The position numbers were made by a program, and so were the translations under genes. 64,000 nucleotides of DNA from Pectinophora gossypiella (taxonomy: Eukaryota; Arthropoda; Insecta; Lepidoptera; Gelechiidae), in assembly GCF_024362695.1 (NCBI RefSeq), contig NC_065429.1:2450501-2514500 (forward strand). Reading direction: 5' to 3'. The notes under the pieces were generated by a model, which saw nothing but the letters and a program-made list of their open reading frames with translations, did no database searches and was not told where the DNA came from. Below are positions 17,551 through 28,800 of the stretch, piece after piece (position 1 is the first letter of the stretch; each line of letters begins with the position of its first letter).

Positions 17551-17639
17551 ACATGTATTATTATCTCGGGCAGGCAGTTTTGTTTTTGTTATTTTGTTTT
17601 TGTAATGATTCTCTACAAGTTTTAGCTTGTAAAGGATGT

Positions 17640-18070
17640 TTTGATGAAAAGAATAACAAAAATAACTGTAAAATATAGTAATGTGTTGGTGTATTATGGA
17701 GCCTGTTTCATAATACTTACAATTGTAAATTACATTGACAATTCAATGTACATTACAGAGTGTTATTAGGAATAATTTGCAGCTTCATATTAGTTACACA
17801 ACAAAATGTTTTAAAATTTTAATTAGGATAAAAACTATTTTGTCATATCAGGTGTTGCTACTGTTGGGTGTTCTTAAATTTAGTGACAGTTCCCCATACT
17901 ATTTGAGTAAACAAACATATTGTTTTGGTTATATTTTTACACTGTAATCATTTGCGCAGCGTTTAACTCCAAAATCGTAATGTTCTATTTATTTCATAAA
18001 GATCTGAAAGAAGATAACTTATAAAAACTTCTCTTCTGTCAAAACTGCCTTTTTCCAACTAACTGCTTTT
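17640..18070. mobile_element. Inverted-repeat element related to intron 8 of CLASP
   Basis: TGTTGCTACTGTTGGGTGTTC, TTTGAGTAAACAAACATATTG and CATTTGCGCAGCGTTTAAC recur inverted at 40480-40610. Limits are approximate. Confidence 0.45.
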
Positions 18071-18120
18071 CTTTTTCGTAATTAATCCTTCAGATGAGAT
18101 ACACTCCATGTTCCACCTTA

Positions 18121-18676
18121 CCTAGGGTGGCAATCTCTAAAATTTGAAAACAGAAGACGCGTGAAAACCCCGGATTTTATAGTCCGAAAGCCGGACAACG
18201 CAACAAGATCAATGAAACATATTCGATGTAATAAAAAACGGTTGAAAAGTCATAAATCACCTTTTTTATTCATTCATTATTTTAACAAAACAAAATCATA
18301 TTACAATTTGTTACAAATTGTTTATATAAATCAGCTTAAAGCACATAATAACGGGTTCTTACCGCGTTTAAATGGGGATATGATTTATTATGTGCTTTAA
18401 TTATGATAATAACCGCGTAAACTTAAATTAATGTATAAATCAGCTTTTTTAATTATTAAAATAAGAAAACAAAACGTTATTAAAATATTAAACAAAAACA
18501 TATATATATACTTAGTTCGTCAGTTGATCGTGGTGTGCGTGGCTCGCGGGCGGCCTTTTTTTTATTTATTCATTTTTTAAAACCCAGTTTACAAATGAAA
18601 CCATCCCCGGGTGCTCCCCGGATGTCCTCTAAACTAGGACAAATCCGGGGAAACCCGGACGGATGGCAACCCTAAC
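18121..18676. mobile_element. Possible hAT-like element with nested Pal-2
   Basis: The ends AGGGTGGCAATC and GATGGCAACCCT form an imperfect 12-bp inverted repeat. CCCGG-rich blocks sit inside both ends. A Pal-2 hairpin occupies 18334-18425. No target duplication is clear. Confidence 0.35.
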
Positions 18677-19019
18677 TTTACCGCGCATTTTAGCTGGAGA
18701 ACTGTCAACATTGAGGAACACAATCAACAGTGCTGCCGCCTACATTTGGCTTCTAGTTTTTATCTTCATTAATACATTAAAATAAGTTTAAAAACAAGTA
18801 CCAAATGTATGATCAATTTACATAAGGTATTGGGGCCTTGGCAGTAGGTGTGGGTAGACATTATAATACATAAATAGATAATTAAACAAGTCAATATGTT
18901 GCTGACATACTCTTTATACATCCCACTATTTAACTGAGTTCAACTTTTATTGTATTTAATTTTACAAAAATTTCATGACCTTAAATATTCTCCAGCTTGA
19001 TTTTCTAACCTAACTTGTA

Positions 19020-19300
19020 TTGGGTTGGTTTTCCCTTTGCAGTTGGAAGGTCAGACAGGCAGTCGCTTCTATAAAAAACCAGACCTGTCATGTATTCTGA
19101 TCAGAATAATAATGGGAGGAAGATGTGTTGTGCCTGGGTGTAATAAAAAGGGTCATCATTTATGCCCAAAAACAAAGGTACAAGATGCATTATAAAAAAA
19201 AATGACAATGATGATGTATTATGTCTGTCATGAAATTAGAAGGTTAAACGAAGGCAACTCTATACAGTGCCATCTATATTTATTGAGGGAACGTAGCCTG
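19020..19300 (+). mobile_element. SINE-B scrap joined to a Pal-6 copy carrying a THAP-like start
   Basis: 19020-19095 is the SINE-B 3' part. The Pal-6 part has ATGGGAGGAAGATGTGTTGT (19111 on), which reads [20 protein letters not shown], resembling the first residues of a THAP zinc finger, and ends with GTGCCATCTATATTTATTGA. Confidence 0.6.
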
Positions 19301-19579
19301 GACAGTCACTCATTGCACTGAACTGGTTGTTCTGTTTAATAATACCTACCTATGTGTACTTATCTTCAAAATCAAGCCGTACAATACATATTTAATGAAA
19401 GTAAGTTCCCATAACCAATAAAGCAGTTCTCATGCTTATAAGCGCATGTTGGAAAGCTGTGTGAAAAAAAAGTAGAACTTGAATATTAAAAATAGAATAG
19501 GGTATTGGACTGGGTCAAAGATAGATTATAAAATGCTAATCCAGGAACAGCTACTGCCAGTACTGTCAGTATTATTCAG

Positions 19580-19682
19580 AATTAAAACACCGCATTTAAA
19601 GTAGGGATATGAGACTCTTATGTAGGGAGTCTCATATCCCTACTTTAAACACGGTAAGAACCCGTTATTATGAGTTTTAATT
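19580..19682. mobile_element. Pal-2 hairpin
   Basis: Arms AAAGTAGGGATATGAGACTC and its complement lie around a short loop, with GGTAAGAACCCGTTATTATG at the right end. Confidence 0.7.
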
Positions 19683-19689
19683 AGTATTA

Positions 19690-20060
19690 TTCAGAGGCGG
19701 AAGACGGGAGCCCTTGCACGGCTTTGAAATGATCTACTCTGGGCGCCATCCCACTCGCGTTTTTCGCAAGGAACGCTTATCTAACCTGAAGATTTGACTG
19801 GTCCGGTTTTTTACAGACGCGACTGCCTGTCTGACCTTACATGTCCAGCACAGGCCTAAACCAATGATTGTCGAATTTGTTTTCGAATTCATGTTTGGAT
19901 CGTAAATGATTATCACGTGCTCAGCGGTGAAGGAAAACATCGTGAGGAGATACACATTCCCGAGAAATGCATTTTCGGAGGTATGTGAGTTTACCTGTAT
20001 TGGGCTGGTTTTCCCTTCGCAGGTTAGGTAAGCGGACCCTGTGAAAAAACGGGATAATGG
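19690..20060 (+). mobile_element. LINE scrap followed by SINE-B body
   Basis: 19700-19760 resembles the LINE 3' piece (GGCGCCATCCCACTCGCGT). From 19838 SINE-B is clear: GCACAGGCCTAAACCAATGA, TTCGAATTCATGTTTGGATC, and the end GCGGACCCTGTGAAAAAACG. Confidence 0.7.
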
Positions 20061-20496
20061 ATATGATGATATTTAATAATATTGTTTCGTAGTGTTACAT
20101 GCTAACACATATATGATATTTAGTACATTGCATAGTACAATGCGCTGCTTCTAACCTGCTTTTGGTGTGCTGAAGCCTATACATCAAACATGATCTATAA
20201 AGTGCTCTTTCACATGTTATGAATGACTTAAATAGACTTCAAAGTATATCTCGTTTTGGTAATGGTTATTGCCCTCATAAACTATTATAATACTTAACGT
20301 TTGATTAGATTTGTTATCTCTTTCCGATATATTGGAGTGTGTAGGTATTATTTGTTATGGAAATCCAACATTTTTATTATGTTGAGTTCTTCTTATCTTT
20401 TTTTTAATCTAATTTTTTTTCGAGGCTTGAGCCACTCTTGGTGGTTATGCCAGCCTCATAGTTTAGAGCGTTTAATGATGATCAAATCATCAATTT

Positions 20497-20819
20497 TTCT
20501 TCTTATCGTGTGGGTTGTTAAGTAGATTACCAACCTCATCAACCCTAGTGTCAGGGTTATTACTGAGCCGCCAAAGGCCCCTGACATGGCTCGTGTAACG
20601 ACTACTTTCAGTCAGTAGTAAAAGTCAGTAAGTAGTAACCGGGACCAACGGCTTAACGTGCCTTCCGAAGCACGGATCAGCTTACTTTCGAACAAACGGG
20701 TGATCAGCCAGTAAACTACGGATGACAAAGTGATTTCCGTGCTAAGTCCCCATCGTGATTCGACCCTGAGACCTCTGGATCGCGAGCCCTACCCGCAACC
20801 ACTGGACCATAGAGGCCGT
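20497..20819 (-). mobile_element. SINE-A2, antisense
   Basis: The minus-strand head is GCCTCTATGGTCCAGTGGTT at the right end; the body and tail run to the CAACCCACACGATAAGAAG end at the left. B box altered. Confidence 0.8.
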
Positions 20820-21019
20820 TAGGTGTTTGTTGATGAGTATGATTAACAAAGTTAACTAGGTAGGCGTCAAGTATGCGTTTAGTCATTCTATTGGGGATCG
20901 TTTCGTAACATAGCGTTAATTTTAAGCTTTTCCGTTTGAGTGTGTCAGAATCGAAGCAAATGGAAATCCAGTGGCGGCCCTAGGGTGGTACGAGGTGTGT
21001 AGACACCATTAATTCACTT

Positions 21020-21329
21020 ACATAAACAGCCTATATACGTCCCACTGCTGGGCACAGGCCTCCCCTCAATCAACCGGAAGGGGTATGGAGCATACTCCAC
21101 CACGCTGCTCCAATGCGGGTTGGTGGAGGTGTTTTTACGGCTAATAGCCGGAACCAACGGCTTAACGTGCCCTCCGAAGCACGGAATCATCTTACTTTTT
21201 CGGACAATCAGGTGATTCAAGCCTGAAAAGTCCTGATCAAACAAAGGACAGTCTCACAAAGTGATTTCGACAACCTCCAGAATCTCCAGATCGTGAGCCT
21301 AACGCTCTAACCACTAGACCACGGAGGCT
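21020..21329 (-). mobile_element. SINE-A1, antisense, near full length
   Basis: The left end has CAGCCTATATACGTCCCACT; the right end carries the tRNA-like head with ACCACTAGACCACGGAGGC. Confidence 0.88.
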
Positions 21330-21353
21330 GTTGACTCACTTAATTTTCAATAA

Positions 21354-21690
21354 TAAAATTTACGTCCTTGGAATGTTGGAGATACCAATTGAATGGTAAC
21401 ACTTACGTTATCAATGGGCTAGCAATGGCGGCTTGTCATAGGATTGAACATACCTGGCGGGTTAAAATGGCCACATTGAAGCGATTCATTTTAAAAAAAA
21501 AAGTATTGTAATTTGACATTTGCGCTTATAAAAGTGCGCAATGCAATCAAATGTCAAATTGCAATATTGCATTCTTGACATTGGCAGTAATGGTTGTCTC
21601 TACTCTATGACGAGCGGTTGCCGTAAAACCATAAAGTTGAAGTTGAAGTAGATGAATTGCTTCGATATGTCCATTTTAACCCCCCTGGTC
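21354..21690. mobile_element. MITE fragment plus Pal-1 with interrupted arms
   Basis: 21354-21460 matches the repeat at 15990. 21459-21690 is Pal-1 (GGTTAAAATGGCCACATTGA left; GAATTGCTTCGATATGTCCA right), its right arm broken by about 70 bases. It ends about 100 bases before the candidate exon at 21787. Confidence 0.65.
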
Positions 21691-21786
21691 TTCTTCATCT
21701 CAGGCCTTTACATCTTTATCAGATGATTCAAACAGCGTTTCTGGTCTTCTTACGCCATGCTATTAACTATACTTTTTTCTTTGCAG

Positions 21787-22005
21787 CTACCAGAAATCCT
21801 CGAGTACATTCTAGAATGCTCCAGAAGGTGTGACAAAAACCAGTGCCTCAAAGCCATCTGTGATTTAGTGTAGTGCCCTGTAGTGCGGTTAGTGCTCGAT
21901 AGTGCTAATTAGTGCTGTGAAATGAGAGGGGATTGGACTTGGACAGTTTTGTATTCAAACACGGACAATTTGATAGTTATCCAGGAGGACCTAGATTTGT
22001 AAAAG
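21787..22005 (+). other. Candidate spliced exon upstream of CLASP (UTR or short coding end)
   Basis: The exon lies between TTTGCAG and AAAAG/GTGAGT. The first 28 codons are open and protein-like (LPEILEYILECSRRCDKNQC...), ending at TAG 21871-21873. The rest holds a short upstream ORF starting with MRGDWTWTV and iterated TAGTGC. It is either a 5' UTR exon of CLASP, the exon after the 14.1-kb promoter candidate, or the last coding exon of another transcript. No AATAAA is visible nearby, which favours an internal exon. Confidence 0.4.
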
Positions 22006-22554
22006 GTGAGTCGCCATCTTGTTTTTCTAATTTTTTTTACCATTGACATAGAATAAGGAATCTACGTATAGAACGGCAACACTCCGCTCCCCACCAGCGG
22101 CTGAGCTAGGTTTACCTCACCCCCCTCGGACTTAATTTAGTTTTCAATCGTATGGCGTCAGGCGTCACACACACAAATGCGCGTGTACGATAACGTCAAT
22201 GTGTAGTGTCTGTGTAAAGCGAAATGATTTGTATGAAGTGTCTGGGGTGTGCTATTGGCATACAATTATCGTAGATAGAACATGAACGTTCAAAAAGTGG
22301 GACAAAAAGTTTGAGCACTAATAGCAATACGTGCTCTAAATCCGTGGACTTGTATAACCCGACCGCGTTACGAAGAACCACGCGCTAATAGACGTTACAT
22401 GGCGACGACGTACCTATTTAATTTGACTATTTTATTAAATCTATACACCGCTGCGAATATAGCTAAGTTGGAGTTCAGCAGGCCCAGCACGCTATGTAAG
22501 CGCGACGCGACGCGACTCGAGATACAATAAGGACCTTGATACACGCGACTACCG
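22006..22554. other. CLASP 5' flank or first intron
   Basis: It holds a repeat fragment (22178-22270, GCGTGTACGATAACGTCAAT) shared with 27785-27890 and 53862-53960. No TATA box or firm start site was seen. GC content rises just before 22500 (GCGCGACGCGACGCGACTCG). Confidence 0.4.
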
Positions 22555-22662
22555 GTGCGGAGTGGTGGAAAACTCGAGGAAATATCTTATAATACGCGTG
22601 TTAGTGTTGTATCAACGTTAAATAGACAAGGTTCTAAACGTAGTACTGCCGCTCGCCAACAG

Positions 22663-22854
22663 ATGGCGCACTTCCCCCAGCCCGCGTCGCTAGAGGCGGC
22701 CTTGCCGCTGCTCCTGCGGCCCGACCTGCGGCTGCGGCAGGCGCTCGGCGAGCAGCTCGCGGCGCTGGTGCGGCGCGAGCCGGAGATATCCAACGACCTC
22801 GCCGCGCAGCTGTTAGATGCGCTCATATCCTGGCTCAACGGGGGGAACTTCAAG
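22663..22854 (+). CDS. CLASP: CLASP exon 1 (TOG1 start)
   Basis: It begins [18 protein letters not shown] and ends SWLNGGNFK before AAG/GTAAGA, phase 0. GC-rich codons contrast with the AT-rich surroundings. The ATG follows CCAACAG, which could itself be an acceptor; the frame is also open back to 22555. Confidence 0.88.
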
Positions 22855-25800
22855 GTAAGATTCTTCAGACGAGATGACTGCCCTTGATCAAATATTTCGA
22901 TTTCACAAACTATTTACGACCCTCAAACATATCAAATCATTTATTCATAATATTCATTATACGTCATACAGAATGCATTAGACAATAGTCTTAAAAATAA
23001 TATCAATAAAAATAAATAAATTAATAAGTACTAAAACCAATAGGTAATAAATTAGTAATAATATCTATATTTATCGTAATTACTAACAATATATAATACC
23101 ATCAATTCCGATTTATAAATTCATCGTAGCTATAGAACGATTGTTCAACGAGCCATCGTTTTAGTTGGACTTTGAAAGATGCCGTGCTCGGAGCCTCTAA
23201 TGGATTCCGGAAGCCTGTTGTAAACGTGCGGGCTCATGGCGTGGATGGTCCGAGTTGCCTTCGCCAGTCGATGCTGGATGGTATTGAGGCGGTTCCCGTA
23301 TCGCAATCCTTGCCTCCCGTTCTCACCTCTCGTCCTGAATAGGTGCAGATTAGCACGTGCGTAAGGTTGCTATTTGTAGAATTAGAAGGCTCGGGATTAC
23401 TTTAGGGATGTGTCGGCTACGGTTTTGGTCGATTAGTCGGCCTCAGAAAGACTAGTGGTATTTCTGTTAGACCACCACGATAGGTGAACTATAATTTAAA
23501 CTTGGTATTACCTTTAATCTTCATTTTTACGGACTTCAAAAAAGAAGCAGGTTCTCAATTCGACCGTATTTTTTTTTTATGTTTGTTCGGGGATAACGGG
23601 GGGTTGGGTATGAACCGATTTTGATAATTCTTTTTCTTTACTTGGCACCGAGTTCAGAATTATAAAATTAATTAACTAATTGAAAATACGTACTTATTAC
23701 TTTGTGCGAAGTAAATTTATTTATTGCTTATTAGTTTTGCGTATGAAGTCGGTTTTTTTTGTTAAAAAATTTATGTTATATTGCGGTTTCTGATTAAACC
23801 CTCAGCGTTTTTTACTCATTTCTAAAAATGTAAAAAAGCAATAAGCTTTTTTAGATGAACTGCTTAAATTGTGGCCAGGAATTTAAGATCTACAATAAGT
23901 CGCGTCAAAAAAGATGAATATGGCCCTGGGAGCCAATAAAAAAACAGCCTGCGCATGACGTAAAATCCAACAGAGGGATCGACGTATGACGTCTTTTACT
24001 CATTTCCAAAATGCGCTATAAAAGTTTTCGCCAACATATTTATAGATACATTGGTGCTAATTCCTGTAAATACCATCTAATTTTATTTTAAGTTATATCT
24101 GTCATTTTCTTATCCGCCGAAAAGGAAAGGGACGGGTAATCGACAAGCATAAAATTTATGGAACACACGTCAATTTTAAAGTCAATAACCCGACACAGTT
24201 AAGTAGACAGCACGTCAAACGGATTGCATACCAGCGACATACCTTTTTGATTCGCCTGGGTTATTCATTCATTTACTCATTCTTCCTAAAATTAAGAGCT
24301 GTGAATCATCCGTCCCTTTCCTTTTCGACGGATATGAAAATGACGGATATAACTTAAAAAAATAAAATTAGATGGTGTCTGCAGGAATCGGGGCCAGTAC
24401 TATACTATGCAGTACTATGTGTAGGCATTACGGCAAAAGTCAAGGCTATATCAAAGTAAGCGTCTTTACTTTCGAAAGTTCACGCAGATCCGACGACACG
24501 ATTACTGAAACGAAAGGGCGATAAACGAGGCACGACTAGTGCTATCAGTGAGGTGCCGTTCCCGGCAGTAAATTCAAATTCAAAAATATCTTTATTCAGT
24601 AGGTAACATAGTTACACTTTGAATCGTCAATTTTTACATAACGAACGTCTCATCCGCCTAAAACTACTGCAGCTTCTCACAACCTGTATAGCCGGGGAAA
24701 AGAAGCTGCAAGAAAAACCTCGGCACAGGACCCTAGACGTTCTTTAAAAAAAAACATAAATTATTGGTGCACAATTGAGTAATTTAGCTGCCTAATATCA
24801 GTTCTCAGACAGTTAAACCCATGCATTCATATCTTCTAAATAATCACTAACTTTATAATAACCTTTTTTGTAAAGTTTCTGTTTAACTACTGTCTTAAAA
24901 CAGTTGAAAGGCAAATTCTGAATGTCAATGGAATCTTATTGTAAAAACGCTTATTGTAAAAAGGCGCGAAACTTATGAAATTAAGGACGATGAGTCAAAA
25001 CGTCCCCCTAAACAGATTCCAGACACGTCATTCGAAGCATCTTACTGAGTAGTGTCCGTTGGTCCCGGTTAATACTTACTGGGGGGTTAAAAAGGCCACA
25101 TCGAAGCAATTCATATAAGAAAGCAATATTGCAATTTGACATTTGCGCATACAAAAGTAAGTGCGCAATGCAAACAAATGTCAAATAGCAATATTGCTTT
25201 CTTAGATGAATTGCTTCGATGTGGCCTTTTTAACCCTCCCTGATGTCGTTACATGAGCCATGTCAGGGGCCTTTGGCGGCTCAGTATTAACCCTGACATC
25301 AGAGTTGATGAGGTTGGTATTCCTCCTCACCCACACGATAAGAAGCCTGAGTTGATATTTTTGTTGTATGGCGACTTTCTCGAATTTGCGATCTCGGGTC
25401 GGGATTGCATTCCCTAGTCCTTACTATTGAAGAGTTTTTTTTTTACAACGGGAATATGCCAGTGAACTGCATATCATTGAGTCCGATGTACATGAAGAGT
25501 GCTCTGTCCGATCTATATTTATACCTTAAAGAGATCAAAACGACTGTGGTCCGGCGCGAATGCGTACCTAGCATACTCTCTAAGGCGCTAGACAGACGGA
25601 CCGCATTTCAACTGCAATCCAACCGCAATTTGCAGTTCAGGTTCAGTTTGAATGCAGTTGACACGACTACAATAGAACTGCAAACCAAACGGGCAGTCCG
25701 ATTGCAGTTCAATAGCAGTCGGCGTGCAGTCATGCTGCACAGTTGGTTTGCAGTACTTGGTGTAAGTGACTCATACAAGTACATACAGGTAGCCATACAA

Positions 25801-28800
25801 GTAGGTATAGATGTTAGTGACATCGTAACGGAAACTTTGAGAGATGATTCAGGCTCGGGTGCAATGCTGAGGAAAAAATTAAATTATTTACGACATCACA
25901 TTAAAAACCTCAAAATAACAGTATTTCTCCACTATTTAATGGATGTTATTATGCATATAAACCTTCCTCTCGAATCACTCTATCTATTAAAAAACCGCAT
26001 CAAAATCCGTTGCGTAATTTTAAAGATTTAAGCGGACATAGGGACATAGGAACAGAATATATAGTGTTTTATACTATGTAGTGATCACTTCATGATGTGT
26101 TCGAACATTTCATGAAATAGTAGTGCGACAGGGTTCTAAAGTGGGTACATGATATTGCTCATGACTGTACTTGGGCGTAGAGCGATCCATATCTTGGATT
26201 GGTCGACATCCCGTCTGAAAAACATGTATCATACACACTCTGATTCCGCCGGTGATTACTAGCGCCGCGCTTCATTGCGCGCGCGCACCCGTATTCTGGA
26301 CGAGGTATAATTAGATTAAAGTTAGTATATATATGTTACGGCTAATACTCGAAGTGCGGCTACACCTAGTTATAGCCGGTTAGAACTAGGTGTAGCCACT
26401 TAATCTTGGTTAAACCTAGTAGGGGAACAGGGAATGGCTGGACCTAGTTATAGCCGGCATGATGAAGGCTAGACCTAGTTTTACCCGAAAACTATCGGCT
26501 CGTACTAGGTTTAACCAAGAGTGGCTACACCTAGTTCTAACCGGCTAAAACTAGGTATAGCCGTACTTCGGGTATTAGCCGTAACATATTATTTATTTAT
26601 TTTATTTTTATTTTTTTATTTTTAAATTTTAGGAGAACCAACAGTTATCAAAAACAAGTTAAAGACTGGAATAACAACATCAGAACCAATTAAAGGTTCT
26701 CACAAACAGAATTAGAATAATTAGTTACAAAAAAAAAGCGTTGAGTCTTGACAGTAAGCAACGTTGTTGAAGATTGAGTCCCGCACGCACAATAGAGGTT
26801 AAATGATAAAAAAACAACAAATAGTTAGATGTATACACGTACATAAGTTCACGCCTATTTCTCGGATAGGCAAAGACCACGGAATTCCACTTACTAACGA
26901 TCCTGACACACCACTTTCGCTTCTTTCACAAGTTAAATAAAAAAGGTTACTTTAAGTTGTTCCATAAATTTCATGCGTGTCGATTACCCGTCCCTTTCCT
27001 TTTCGGCGGATAAGAAAATGATGGGTATAACTTAACCGTTGGAGATGTCCTTAGAAAAGGTTTAATACGATCTACTCTGAACCGGCGTGCGTGAAACGAT
27101 TGATGAATGTGGAGGAAGCAAGAGAAGTGTGTCAGGATTGAAGCAAATGGAATTCCATAGTCTCTGCTTGCCCCGGTGGGAAATAGGCGTGAGTTTATGT
27201 ATGTATGTAACTTAACCGTTGCGCACTTATTTTTATGTGATTAAATGTCAATAGCATTATTGTCTTTTTTAGACGAATTGCTTCGATATGAAAAAAAGAT
27301 GATTGATGATGAGATGATGAAAGATGTAAAAGTAAGATGATTCCGTGCTTCGGAGGGCACGTTAAGCCGTTGGTCCCGGCTATTAGCCGTAAAAACACCT
27401 CCACCAACCCGCATTTGAGCAGCGTGGTGGAGTATGCTCCGTACCCCATGAGGGGAGGCCTGTGCCCAGCAGTGGGACGTATATAGGCCGTTTATGTGCT
27501 TCGATATGGCCTTTGTGACCCTTCTTGAGAGCGGAGTAGTAACAACATCGCGAGTTTACATATTTATGCATTCAGAATACTCCCGCAGCCGGGACTAACT
27601 TAGAACGTGCCAGTAGCTTACGAGATGCCGCTCTAAACGGATATATTTTATGTGTTGGAATAGTTCGCTTTAATTATAAGTAGTGAGTGCTTTAATCAAA
27701 CATATCATACATACATACATAAACTCACGAATATATTCCACCGGGTTACGCAGAGACTCAGTCGTACGGGCGTCAGACGTCATACACACAGATGCGCGTG
27801 TACGATAACGTCAATGTGTAGTGTCTGTGTAAAACGAGGTGTTTTGTATGAAGTGTCCGGGTTGTGATAATGGTGTGGAGTTTGGATAACCAAGTGTTCG
27901 AAATACAAATATACTTTATTGCACCAAAAAAGAAAATACATTGTTTTAAGTTTACGCGGTTATTATCATAATTAAAGCACATACTGGCCCCGATTCCTGC
28001 AGACACCGCCTAATTTTATTTTAAGTTATATCCGTCATTTTCATATCCGTCGAAAAGGAAAGGGACGGATGATTCACAGCTCTTAATTTTAGGAAGAATG
28101 AGTAAATGAATGAATAACCCGGGCGAATCAAAAGGTACCTCGCTGGTATGCAATCCGTTTTGGTTTAGATTTGTGCTTAAAATTGACGTGTGTTCCATTA
28201 ATTTTATGCTTGTCGATTACCCGTCCCTTTCCTTTTCGGCGGATAAGAAAATGACAGATATAACTTAAAATAAAATTAGATGGTATTTACAGGAATTAGC
28301 ACCAATAACGGGTTTTTACCGCGTTGTTTAATATCGGGAGTCTCATATCCCCATTTAAATGCGGTAAGAACCCGTTATTATGTGCTTTAATTAAAAGAAA
28401 ATAGTTAGAAAAGAGACTTGATAAACCTCCTTGACAGACCTCGGACCTGTCAAATCTTCAGGTTAGGTAAGCGGTCTTTGTAAAAAACGGGATAATGCTA
28501 GGGAATAGATGAGTTAGAAAAGAGACTTAACTAGGTACGGTCACGAGTACTAATATAACATACACTTTGAAACCATGTCACATTAACTTTTTTGACAAAT
28601 TAAACCGTAAGTCGCATTAAATGACAAATATGATAGTGCGACAGGGTTCTAAAGTGGGTACATGATATTGCTCATGACTGCAAATGGCGGCCTTATCGCT
28701 TAAATGTGTTATGTCTGTTTTCAGGTTGCCCAGAATGGATTGGAGGGGATAGCGGCCCTGGCGGAGCGTATGGGCCACGACTTCACACACTTCGTGCCTA

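Noticed and set aside
18121..18676. Firm hAT transposon call
   Set aside because: The ends are imperfect and no 8-bp target duplication could be found, so it is only listed at low confidence.
25405..26031. 208-codon open frame in CLASP intron 1
   Set aside because: It spans several unrelated repeats (GCAGTT words, a Pal-4 scrap, an A/T repeat), has no conserved motif, and its composition follows the repeats.
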